Assembly: GCF_000143415.4 (NCBI RefSeq)
Contig: NW_003314292.1
Span: 250,825 to 314,824, forward strand
DNA from: Selaginella moellendorffii
Lineage: Eukaryota; Streptophyta; Lycopodiopsida; Selaginellales; Selaginellaceae
Direction: 5' to 3'
Length of the DNA: 64,000 nucleotides
Shown here: positions 42,046 to 51,694 of the stretch, piece by piece
Layout: every line of letters starts with the position of its first letter
How positions within the stretch are numbered: position 1 is the stretch's first letter
Notes under the pieces: model-generated
What the model saw: only the letters and a program-made list of their open reading frames with translations
Told to the model about the DNA's origin: nothing
Databases searched by the model: none
Program-made: the position numbers and the translations under genes

Positions 42046-42270
42046 AAACAGCATAGAACAGCAGTGCCTTGTCATAATGCCCGGTTTGGGTAAGTGCTGC
42101 AAGCGTGATGTTGAGTAAATGTTGGGGTTCTCGATCTGCTGGAACGCAGCTGCTACCTCGCATAAGCTCCCGAGCCGTGCATACATTTGGATGACGAGAA
42201 TTGCGAGAGATGTGCTCCAGCTCGAGCTGCTCCCATTGATCTGGGCGTGCAAGTCGCCGGGGAGTTCACT
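41897..42270 (-). pseudogene. PPR gene fragment, frameshifted
   Basis: On the minus strand two frames together read as PPR sequence: HAQINGSSSSWSTSLAILVI then QMYARLGSLCEVAAAFQQIE, and after a frameshift LNITLAALTQTGHYDKALLF. These match L/S PPR repeat patterns. No start, other repeats or intact frame remains. Confidence 0.65.
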
Positions 42271-42412
42271 CAGTCATTCATGAAATGTATAGTGAAAAAC
42301 TAAATTTAAAAATATTCTTTTTAATTTACTTGAGGGTTAGAGCTTTGCTCAACTACCTTTAACATAAGTATAAATCAATAATACTTTACCCTTGGATTCA
42401 GCTTGATTGGTG

Positions 42413-42470
42413 CTTGTAATGCTGAACTTGTAATGCTAAACTTGTAATGCTGGTCTTGTAATGCTGGTAG
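42413..42470. repeat. 15-bp tandem repeat, about 4 units
   Basis: CTTGTAATGCTGAA-type units (CTTGTAATGCTGGT and variants) repeat about four times. Only one full unit remains at the matching place in copy B (about 44446). Confidence 0.75.
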
Positions 42471-43052
42471 TGTCCAAGTACAACACGTAACAAGTTTCAG
42501 ATAGTGAAGACTGACTGGGATTGCCATGACCACTACAAAGTCAAGGTGGTCTTGCCAAAAGCTGGACAAATTGCAGTAATATGGTGAGACGCTGCATTAC
42601 GTTTCTCACCGGAACTAGTTGGACAATTCAAGCAACAAAATTCTCACAGCCATACAGTGCATATCGAATATCGCAATATTATTTAAAGTCCATGTATAAT
42701 CAACACGTTTTTCCAGTTCTAGCAAGTCAAATAAGCTTTGACACTCTATTACCTTTTCTCTCTCCCAGTGAAGATCATCGCTTTAATGGCTCTGCAGCGA
42801 ACGAACTTTCCACAAAAAAAAGCTTCTAGGGTCTCTGCTCACAAGAACAGAAAGTATACTCACTGCTTTAAATCAAAAGGAGGTTTAACATTCAAGTTCA
42901 AAGCTCATTGTGGAGCTTGAAGTTGTCATTCAACATTTGGGGTGGTTACAGCGAATAAACTGAAATTGAAAACGAAAACTACCAATGCTGCAAACACTTG
43001 CACAGCAAATTATTGTCAATCCTTTTATTTGGAAGATGTCCAAAGCCTAGCT

Positions 43053-43457
43053 TCAGTTCTCCACAGCGTTGGGATTTCCAGAGTCCCTGCAATTCGCACA
43101 ATAATTCAGTGTGGCCTCGCAATTGCCCCCATCGAATGCATGGCTTCCGCAGAGTCGACAAGGCTGGTTGTCATACACATGGAGAAACTGCTGCTTGAGA
43201 ACTGCCCCACTCACGGATGGATAGTTGCCATCGCACCTGAAAATTGCGGTGCAATGGCCAGAAACACGAGAAGTGAAGCCATTGTAGATTGTTCCGTCGG
43301 TGTAGCGAGAGATTGCTCGTCGGCAATCGGCCTGGTTGACGCGAGATCCACAGAGTCCAGAGCCATTGCAGTTGTCGTTCTTGGCACAGCTGGAGGAGCC
43401 AAGAAAGATCACAAGAAGAATAGCAAGAAGAGAGAAGAGCTTGAGAGAAGACTCCAT
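43053..43457 (-). CDS. KP4-type secreted cysteine-rich protein, copy A
   Basis: An intronless 134-residue ORF. A strong signal peptide (LKLFSLLAILLVIFLGSSS, about 5-23) precedes a mature part of about 108 residues with ten cysteines. Near the C terminus the pattern CRLCGSHAFDGGN, followed by LNYCANC, matches the signature of the KP4 family of small, disulfide-bonded secreted proteins. That family is known from a virus-encoded killer protein of smut fungi, from fungal genomes, and from mosses, where the genes are thought to come from fungi. KP4 itself acts on calcium channels; the role of this plant copy is unknown (defence or development are guesses). A TATA box lies 73 bp upstream. It differs from copy B by one residue. 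Confidence 0.75.
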   Translation of the reverse strand: MESSLKLFSLLAILLVIFLGSSSCAKNDNCNGSGLCGSRVNQADCRRAISRYTDGTIYNGFTSRVSGHCTAIFRCDGNYPSVSGAVLKQQFLHVYDNQPCRLCGSHAFDGGNCEATLNYCANCRDSGNPNAVEN

Positions 43458-43530
43458 TCGACTATGTTAGAAAGAATGCTGTAATGAGGAGCTGAAGTAT
43501 GAAGAATGATTTTGCCAATGGAATGGTCTG

Positions 43531-43540
43531 GTTTATATAG
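43531..43540 (-). promoter_or_regulatory. TATA box of KP4 copy A
   Basis: CTATATAAAC on the minus strand, about 73 bp before the start codon; conserved in copy B. Confidence 0.6.
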
Positions 43541-45024
43541 GGGTATTTTGAAGACTGCGTCATACAGAGTTTACACGATCTCCTGATTTTTAAAGTATTT
43601 TCTAATGCAAGAATTTGTTTACAATTAGAACATGCTAGTTGAATAGACTCGCACCAGCATGGCACATTCGATTGTCCCCCCATTCCTGTATCAGGTACTT
43701 CGATTTTCTTACTTCCACACTGTTCGCTGTCCGTGAATTTTCGGAGTACACAATAAGCTGTCTACAGGCTCTTGAATTCCACCGATTTAAGGCTGAGCCA
43801 TCCTTTGCATTTAACAAGTTACGGGATTCATCTACAGATGATAATTTTGTTGTTTTTCTCGGCTGGTTCTTCTCCGGGTGCCAAAACGTGACCGCAGTAC
43901 TATGGAGTGCTCGAAGAAAACCTGGCAAATCCAAAAGCAATTTTAAGTACTTCACATCGCTTGGAATCTACAATCCCGCTTAAATCTTGTTAAATCTCAT
44001 CAGAATTTTACCAAGAAACAAGACAAGGCAAGCTTCATCGATCGCTCGCATAAACAGTTCGATAAGAAAAAGAAAGAAATCAAGAAACTCAAATAAGACT
44101 GTTTCCTCTAGCCTTTCTCGTTGTAATCTATCAGCTGAATTCGTGCCATGCGCCACCAGGTGGAGTTTTGGTGACAAGGACACAAAGAGCTATACGTGCT
44201 TCACTTCAGGCTGGAAGAACGCTCGAACTTGTCGTGGGTGTTCCTAGGAATACGTTTGTGAGTGTTTAGTAGAGCGTTTAGGGAGGATACCGGTAACGCT
44301 CGACAGTGTGTTTGGCCGAGACTAACCAATCGTCAAATCTCTCTCCTCTCTCTGTGTTTTCGTTTGCGCACAATTTTTTGCTCAAAAAATGTTATAACAA
44401 ATATGGATTCAGCTTCATTGGTGCGCCTGTATGGAGCATGTCAAACTTGTAATGCTGGTAGTTTCCAAGTACAACACGTAACAAGTTTCAGTTGACTACC
44501 AAGTCAAGGTGGTCTTGCCAAAAAGCTGGGCAAATTGCAGCAGTTAAATTATAATATGGTGAGACGCTGCATTACGTTTCTCACCGGAACTAGTTGGACA
44601 ATTCAAGCAACCGGGAGTCAAGTAAAACAGAAGTCAAAGTTTAATTGACTAGCTAGAACTTGAAAAAAGTGTTGTATGCACGGACTTGGAGCCACCTACG
44701 CCCGATCATTCCAGATAATGCTTGCATCCTCTGTATTACCGCGGCTGCTGGCACAGAGTGTCGATTGCGATATTTGATAAGTGAAGATCATCGCTCTAAT
44801 GGCTGTGCAGCGACGGTCTCCGCTCACGAAACAGAAAGTATACTCACTGCTTCAAATCAAAAGAAGTTTATCAATCAAGTTCAAAGCTCATTGTGGAGCT
44901 TGAAGTTGTCATTCAGCATTTGGGGGGTTACAGCGAATAAAAAGCAAACACTAACAACACTGCAAACACTTGCACAACAAATTATTGTCAATCCTTTTAT
45001 TTGAAACATGTCCAAAGCCTAGCT

Positions 45025-45429
45025 TCAGTTCTCCACAGCGTTGGGATTTCCAGAGTCCCTGCAATTCGCACAATAATTCAGTGTGGCCTCGCAATTGCCC
45101 CCGTCGAATGCATGGCTTCCGCAGAGTCGGCAAGGCTGGTTGTCATACACATGGAGAAACTGCTGCTTGAGAACTGCCCCACTCACGGATGGATAGTTGC
45201 CATCGCACCTGAAAATTGCGGTGCAATGGCCAGAAACACGAGAAGTGAAGCCATTGTAGATTGTTCCGTCGGTGTAGCGAGAGATTGCTCGCCGGCAATC
45301 GGCCTGGTTGACGCGAGATCCACAGAGTCCAGAGCCATTGCAGTTGTCGTTCTTGGCGCAGCTGGAGGAGCCAAGAAAGAGCACAAGAAGAATAGCAAGA
45401 AGAGAAAAGAGCTTGAGAGAAGACTCCAT
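45025..45429 (-). CDS. KP4-type secreted cysteine-rich protein, copy B
   Basis: An intronless 134-residue ORF, the tandem duplicate of the gene at 43053-43457. Only one residue differs (Val to Leu within the signal peptide); the mature protein is identical, with all ten cysteines. The few nucleotide changes in the coding part are mostly silent, while the flanks have indels. This points to a recent duplication with purifying selection or gene conversion. It has its own TATA box at the same distance, so both copies are probably expressed. Family and likely role are as for copy A. Confidence 0.75.
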   Translation of the reverse strand: MESSLKLFSLLAILLVLFLGSSSCAKNDNCNGSGLCGSRVNQADCRRAISRYTDGTIYNGFTSRVSGHCTAIFRCDGNYPSVSGAVLKQQFLHVYDNQPCRLCGSHAFDGGNCEATLNYCANCRDSGNPNAVEN

Positions 45430-45502
45430 TCGACTATGTTAGAAAGAATGCTGTAATGAGGAGCTGAAGTATGAAGAATGATTTTGCCAATGGAATGGTC
45501 TG

Positions 45503-45512
45503 GTTTATATAG
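45503..45512 (-). promoter_or_regulatory. TATA box of KP4 copy B
   Basis: CTATATAAAC on the minus strand, about 74 bp before the start codon, same context as in copy A. Confidence 0.6.
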
Positions 45513-46202
45513 GGGTAATTTGAAGACTGCGTCATACAGTGTTTACACGATCTCTTGTTTGTTAAAGTATTTTCTAATGCAAGAACTTGTTTACAACTAG
45601 AACATGCTATTTGAATAGACTCGCACCAGCAGTGGGCTAGAGATCGTCACAGCTAGCACATTCGATTGTCCCCCCATTCCTGTATCAGGTACTTCGATTT
45701 TCTTACTTCCACACTGTTCGCTGTCCGTGAATTTTCGGAGTACACAATAAGCTGTCTACAGGCTCTTAAATTCCACCGATTTAATGCTGAGCCATCCTTT
45801 GCATTTAACAAGTTACGGGATTCATCTACAGACGATCGCTCTCGCATAAACAGTTCGATAAGAAAAAGAAAGAAATCAAGAAACTCAAATAAGATTGTTT
45901 CTTCTAGCCTTTCTACGTGCTTCATTTCAGGCTGGAAGAACGCTCGAACTTGCCGTGGGTGTTCCTAGGAATACGTTTGCGCACGCCAATTTTCTAGTGT
46001 TTTAGTAGAGCGTTTAGGGAGGATGCCGGTAATCTCTCTCCTTTCTCTCTGTGTTTTCGTTTACACACAATCTTTTGCTCAAAAAATGTGTTTCCAAGAA
46101 ACCGGGATTACGAAGCAGTCAAAGATAACCGGTAAAAGGTTAAAAGTAAAGAATATAAAAGGTGGTAGCCCTAGAACGCGTGGGAAAATTTTCTCTATCG
46201 CA

Positions 46203-47181
46203 TCAGTTATTGGCCAAGACCAAAAAGCCCAAGGACACGTACAAGAGGAACACCGGATAGATGGCCAGAGCCTTCCGGCTACCCGGCACAGCGGAGCTCA
46301 TGAAAGGATACACCGCCCAGGAGCTCCACGCCACCGTGACGAGCACCACCACGCTTCTAAACAGCTTGTTGTCTCGGACCATGCAAATCGCCGCTCCAAC
46401 AGCCAGCGGGAAGAGGCAGTAGCCCAGCACGCTCAAGCTCTGGAAGAAGATGATGCTGCCACCCTGCAAATCCATCGAGGGATCCATCACTCGGTCACTG
46501 GAGCTCGAAAACAATGGAGAGAACTTACCAGCAAGACTACGTTCACTGTGAGAACCACCGCTCCGGCCGAGAGAACCGCGAAGACGGTCGCGAAAACTTT
46601 GGCCTGGAACACGAGAGAAAAGATCACAAGATCATTTTGGATCGAGAGGAAAGAAACTGCGAAAATCTTACCCGATCCGCGGAGGCCGAGTAGGAGAGAA
46701 CGGTTGCGAGGAAGATGATGAAGAAGAATGGCCCCCAGAGATCCCAATCCTTCAGCGCCTTGCCAGCGTCCTTGCGGTATGGATTTGGAAACACCACATT
46801 CTTGAGGTTCTCAAACACCTGGTTGATATCGCGCTTGAGCGTCTCCCACACTGGCTCCGTGAGAGTGTCATAGCCGGGGCCGCCCCCAAATCCCGTCATC
46901 ATCGCTGGAGAGGTCTCGGAGGAAGAGGAGGCATCGAGATTGGCCGCTGGATATGACGGAGGAGGAGGAGGCGGAGGAGGAGGAGGAGGAGGAGCTCCTT
47001 TGGATTTCGCTGCCGATGCCACCGGCGTGACTGGAATTGTGGCGCGCGGCGGGCTGGGCGGCCTCCTGGAGCTGGAATCTACCGGCGCCGCGGGCTGGAC
47101 ACTTATCTGGAAGAGATTCTCGATCTCGTCGATGTCGGACTGCGACGACGCGTGGAGCGGGATCTTCTCGATGTCGGCCAT
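46203..47181 (-). CDS. YIP1-family Golgi/TGN membrane protein (YIP4/YIPF6-like)
   Basis: Three exons (47181-46672, 46603-46529, 46463-46203) give 281 residues. The N-terminal cytosolic part is Pro-rich with a run of about 12 prolines (encoded by a CCT/CCG tract at about 46961-46995). After [20 protein letters not shown] and the family hallmark [15 protein letters not shown] come four or five membrane spans, including [20 protein letters not shown] and [23 protein letters not shown] family proteins work with Rab GTPases in Golgi trafficking; plant YIP4 acts with ECHIDNA at the trans-Golgi network. All exon junctions keep frame. The start lies 114 bp from the stop of the upstream gene on the same strand. 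Confidence 0.92.
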
Positions 47182-47294
47182 GATCCAGCTCCCGCAGATC
47201 TAGATCGATCGATTGGTATCGCGCGCGCTAGGGCTTAAGAATCCAAAGAAGAACCCTAATTCCTGAAGACTTTAATAAAAGGAGATTACATAGT

Positions 47295-48710
47295 CTAGTC
47301 GCAAAGAAGGCTTTGTTTGCTTTGATCGTTCTCACATTTTCCATTGGTCAAATGCTCGTCGATCGCCACCACTGGCTCAGGGATCTCGTCGCCCATTTCT
47401 TTGAGCGCTTTGAGCTTTCGATAGCCAATATCCGTGCCAAAAATCCTGCCAAAAAGAGATCGTAGATCACACCACTCTCGAGAGAAAGAAAACGAAGATC
47501 TTAGAGCGCGTACCAATCCATGTAAGTAAATGTCGAGGAGTAGTTTCCGGACTTGGTGTAGAGAAGCCTGTGGTGGTAGTCGTGAAACTCCGCGCTGCGA
47601 GAGAGCTCACAGTAAGATCGCACAAAGAAAGGAAAATGGAGCTGCGTGATCTTACCCGCCATAGAGAGGAAGAAACTTGGAGGGGCTCCAGGGGAAATCA
47701 TAGCCGCAGTGTGCTTCAATGGTCTCCAAAACGCGAAGGCTAATCCAGAGCCAGAGCGTGAAGAGATGAGGGCCTGTTATAGCTGGTCCGAAAATCGTTG
47801 CAAAGCCCAGGAACAGGATCTCTGCGGGATGAGCGTACTCCGACGTGAGACCGAATGGAGTAGCATATCTATCAAGAACAGGAAAAGAGATGGTAAGTCA
47901 AAAACCGGAGGAGCAAACTTACTCATGATGAACACAGTGGACATGCTTGTACAGCCACTTGGTGTGAAGAACTCGGTGGCCCCAGTAGAAGATAAAGTCC
48001 TCAAGGATGAAGTAGGAGAGGATCTGGAACACGACCGTCTTCCTGCAGCAACAGGAAGTCAATCCTTTTGTTTCATTTCTTTTTGACGCGAAGAAAAGTA
48101 AAAAAAAACACGAGAAACTTTGCTATCACATACCGGTTCTTACCATGAAGGCAAAGGCAGCTTGCTTGTAAAGCCCATGTACTTGAAAATTGGATACGAG
48201 GCTCCCATCAGCGGAAGATTCACGCAAGTGTGATAGAAGAGCAGCCTCACAAGGCATTTCACTTGCGCGGCGTAAGTGTTGACTTTGTTCTACAAGACAA
48301 AAATCTTTGTCAATGAAGAATCCTTCCTAGAGATGAATCCACGCTATAGAAAATGACGTCAGTTAAAACTTGTTCTATAGTTCTAAAGCATGTTTAAAAA
48401 GAAAAACTCTCGAGAGTAAACACAAAAGGAGGAATAGCGAACCTGGATCTTATACTTTCGCAGGCCAGCAATCTCCATGAAGAGATAGGGCAGGCCAAAG
48501 GAGAAGAAGACGAATTCGTGAAGAACAAAGCTCCCAATGGTGACAAGCTGGAGTTCGCTATAGTTGTCGATTAAGTACTGGAGCAACAACAAGAGAGATC
48601 TCGCATCAGATTTCGCGAACTCCAAGCGCCTACATTGGAATGGCATGCAATCCGGAAGGAAAAGAAGATACCTGCCAAGCGGATTCCAGCCAAGAAGACG
48701 GTGCCGCCAT
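47295..48710 (-). CDS. SMO2: Sterol 4alpha-methyl oxidase 2 (methylsterol monooxygenase)
   Basis: Seven exons (48710-48672, 48577-48443, 48289-48144, 48042-47923, 47868-47656, 47594-47514, 47445-47295) give 294 residues. The enzyme is a di-iron ER membrane oxygenase that starts removal of the C4 methyl group in sterol synthesis. The His boxes are present: HRVLH (129-133), HVHCVHH (140-146) and HDYHHR near 245. Surrounding sequence (LEDFIFYWGHRVLHTKWLYK; EYATPFGLTSEYAHPAEILF; LLYTKSGNYSSTFTYMDWIF) fits plant SMO2 (4alpha-methyl/24-ethylidene substrates) better than SMO1, judging by the short N terminus and the GSFVLHEFVFF start. It has a C-terminal extension of about 25 residues. It shares a short promoter with the next gene. 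Confidence 0.92.
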
Positions 48711-48974
48711 CGCTCTTTCCAGCGCTCGTCCGTCACACAGTGGTTTCCTCAAGAGAATTCCTCGCAGAGGCGCTCCATCGCGCACAGATCCAGGGAGAAC
48801 GCGCAGAGATCTCTCGCAAACCCTAACAATCACGGCACACAAAGATCATCCATCCTTCGCTTTGTGTCCCGGATGCCACGTGGGCAGACAATTAAAAAAT
48901 AGGCATCTTGGGGGAATCTCGCCCGTGAGCGCTGCCACGTGGCAAAACGAAAATCAGTGGCGGGAGAGAGCGCT
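48711..48974. promoter_or_regulatory. Bidirectional promoter with two G-boxes
   Basis: These 264 bp separate divergent SMO2 and CTF2-like genes. CACGTG occurs at 48877-48882 and again at 48936-48941, the second inside a perfect GCCACGTGGC palindrome. G-boxes bind bZIP and bHLH factors that respond to light or abscisic acid. An AACCCTAA telo-box-like word is at about 48821. Confidence 0.65.
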
Positions 48975-50826
48975 ATGGCGAATGCGATGGCTATGGCGGC
49001 CCAGATTCCATCGCCTTCGTCTCCTTTCCTCCGTAGCGCTGGCGCTGGCGCTAGGGTTTCGTCTTTCTCCTCCGGGGGTGCCGCATCGCTGTCATGTCGA
49101 TCGAGATCTTCTTTCACGCGGAGATCGATTCGTGTCAGTGTTAGCGGCGCCGCCGCCGATCGACCGGCGGAGGATGCCAGCGGCGCAGGGCAATCCGTGA
49201 ATGAGGTACACATGATCGTCATCGTTGGCGCAGGGATTGCTGGATTGGCAGCGGCTTTGGCCTTCCAAAGGTACTTTAAATTCTTTCTGTCGTGCGTCTT
49301 TGTTTCTAGCGCCCCATGCGATGCCTCTCATACTTTTCCAGCTCTTTTGTGCCAGGCTTGGGCTGCAAACTCTTGTTCTCGAGAAAGCTAGCGATTTAAG
49401 AGCTGGTGGAGCAGCTTTAACGATTTGGAGGAACGCTTGGCGAGCTCTTGACGTACTCGGAGTTGGCGAAGAATTGCGTAACCAATACTATCTCCTTGCT
49501 GGGTAATGATCTTGGTTTCTTCTTCATTGGAGGAACTTGTTCTAGCTATCAGCTCACAGAAACCTTTTCGCTACTTTTTTCTTTCGTCGCAGTTCCCACG
49601 TCGTGTCTCTTCAAGGCAAAGTGATCCACCAGCTAAGCTTTGGGAATTGCTCGAGGGGCGGGTGAGTTTTCCTGACTTGTAAGTGTTGCTCGTGCCTGGC
49701 TTTGCGAATCTGTGCAGAGGTTGTCTCATCACTTTCAAATTTTTTCTGGCTTGCCAGGCTGAACGAGGTCCGAGCGATCGAAAGGAGTGCGCTGCTAGAA
49801 GCACTGGCAAAGCCGTTGCCTGCCGGAACCATTCGATTTAAGTCCAAAGTTGTCAATGTACGTAAAGGCACCAAGAAAACTTACAACGAAGTCGAGCTCG
49901 AGGATGGAACTATTATTGCCAGTAAGGTAAGGTGTCGATTCCATCCAATTTTTTCCAGTGGGATTCTTAGAAGTTAAAGTTGATCCAGGTTCTTGTAGGA
50001 TGTGACGGCGTCAGGTCGGAAGTTGCAAAGTCCTTGGGTGTCAAGGAACCAAGTTTTGTAGGACAGTGTGCAATACGCGGCGTTGCCGACTATCCAGCGG
50101 GACACGATTACGGTTCAATGCTGCTACAGTTTCTGGGGCGAGGAAGTCGAGCAGGCGTCGTTCCAATCTCTTCGACCAAAGTTTACTGGTTCGTGTGTTT
50201 CAAGTCTTCATCAGCAGGTACGTTGTAGTTTTGAGACACCGTTTCGTAAGTTCTGAGATTCTATTCTTCCAGTTGTGCGAAAGGTGGAGCCAGAAGTGTT
50301 GAAACAAGAAGCTCTCGAGCACCTCAAGAGCTGGTGCAAGAAAAACCTCGAGGAGTTCTCCAGCCTCATCGAAAACTCTCCCAATCACACGGTCACTCGG
50401 AGCGCCCTCCGGCACCGATGGTCGCTCCCGCTCGTAAGTCCCTCGCTGGCTGCTGACGGCATAACTCTGGCAGGAGACGCGCTCCATCCCATCACTCCAA
50501 ACCTGGGCCAAGGCGGCTGCCTCGCCTTGGAAGACGGTGTCATCCTCGCTCGAGAGCTCTACAACGCAGTGTTTGCGAGGAAAAGCATGAACGCCGAGGA
50601 CATGGACACCAACATCAAGTGTGCTCTGGATGCTTACGCCAAGCAGCGATGGTATCGCTTCTTCCCACTCACAGTTAAGTCGTTCTTCATTGGATTTCTT
50701 TCGATGCTCGAGCTCTGGCCTGTGATCTACGCTCGCGACTCATTTGGTGTCAAGGTTGCTCTACAGCCAGACAGGTTTCTAAAGCACACTCTATATGACT
50801 GTGGAGAGCTACCGATTCCAAGCTAA
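48975..50826 (+). CDS. Plastid FAD monooxygenase, CTF2/MO1-like
   Basis: Six exons (48975-49270, 49356-49502, 49593-49661, 49758-49926, 49989-50217, 50273-50826) give 487 residues. A Ser/Arg/Ala-rich transit peptide fills the first 65 or so residues. The Rossmann FAD site is IVIVGAGIAG (81-90); the central DG motif is GCDGVRSEVA; the third FAD motif is LAGDALHPITPNLGQGGCLA. This order is that of flavin hydroxylases related to zeaxanthin epoxidase and salicylate/urate hydroxylases; plant CTF2/MO1 proteins are the nearest group I know. The substrate is unknown. The first real ATG is 48975; the open frame extends slightly upstream without an ATG. Confidence 0.9.
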
Positions 50827-51694
50827 AATCAATAAACTATCGTCGCAAATGCTTAGTGACAATAGCTCGTGAACTCTTGTCGCAAATGCGTAGTGACAAT
50901 AGCTGTGACAATAGATTAATGAAACTATTGTCGCAAATTTGGTACGAAAAGGATTTCCTTTTCCTGCCACTTGTCATTCTGACGTGGGAATCTCAACAAA
51001 AAAAGGAAGAGATTATGACATGGGGAGTGGGCGATTATGACAAGTGGTGGTGTTTGGGGCCGTTGGATTCGGGCCCGTCAGGTGAAGTGTGGTGCTGGCC
51101 CGTGAGCTGCCCGTCAAAATTCCCGTGTCTGAATTGAATGGAGATCGATACAACGAGGAGCGAGTGATCCGATGATCCATTGTGTCTGTGGTTGCGAGGT
51201 CGGCCATAGCGATGCCGGAATCGCGACGATCGCACGGAGAGCGAGCTCTAGACGAGCGATTTCTTGGATGCTAAGCTAATCGAGCTCCAAAATAGGGCAA
51301 AGGAGCTCCAGATCTTACTTAAAAGGAGTGCTGCGGCTATGGTGGAAGGATCGCGCAGCTAGGGTTTACGCGGCAGAGGTAGCGCCAAGCTTTCGGCTAG
51401 GGTCTGTTTTCTTGGTGATTCCCTGGCGTTGGAGGGGAAATGCGGCCATCTGGAACAGCCGATGCCTTCTTTCCAGCCGCGGCGATGGCTGGGATCCGCG
51501 TATCGGCTCCTGCATTGCGCTCTTCTTGATCGATCCGGGCAGTTTATTTAAGCTGCGCGATTCATGTGTCTCCTGGACCGATTCTTCGCCACAGTGCTCT
51601 CCCGGCCGCGAATTCGTCGTCAGCTGGATCGGATTGAGTGGAAGAAGAGGTCGTCGGCGTCGTCAATAGCGAGGAGGAGGATTGGGGCTTGGCA
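50827..51694. other. Intergenic region with a short direct repeat
   Basis: No gene seen. A near-exact GTCGCAAATGCKTAGTGACA unit occurs twice, at about 50842 and 50880, just after the CTF2-like stop. The frame of the next gene is open from 51638 but has no ATG before 51695, so some 5' leader lies here. Confidence 0.5.

Larger units (their letters stand above)
42397..44400. repeat. Segmental tandem duplication, copy A
   Basis: The unit starts at GGATTCAGCTTGATTGGTGC and ends at TTTGCTCAAAAAATG. Copy B follows directly. The two share long near-identical blocks across and around the KP4 gene. Copy A has extra sequence at about 43837-44035 that copy B lacks, and a 15-bp repeat at its start. Confidence 0.85.
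44402..46090. repeat. Segmental tandem duplication, copy B
   Basis: A direct repeat of copy A, shorter by a deletion of about 200 bp at about 45835 (ACAGACGATCG joins directly to CTCTCGCATAAACAG). It starts GGATTCAGCTTCATTGGTGC and ends TTTTGCTCAAAAAATG. Confidence 0.85.

Noticed and set aside
43053-45429. Fungal contamination as source of the KP4 genes
   Set aside because: They are tandemly duplicated with shared flanks and lie between plant genes in one continuous sequence.
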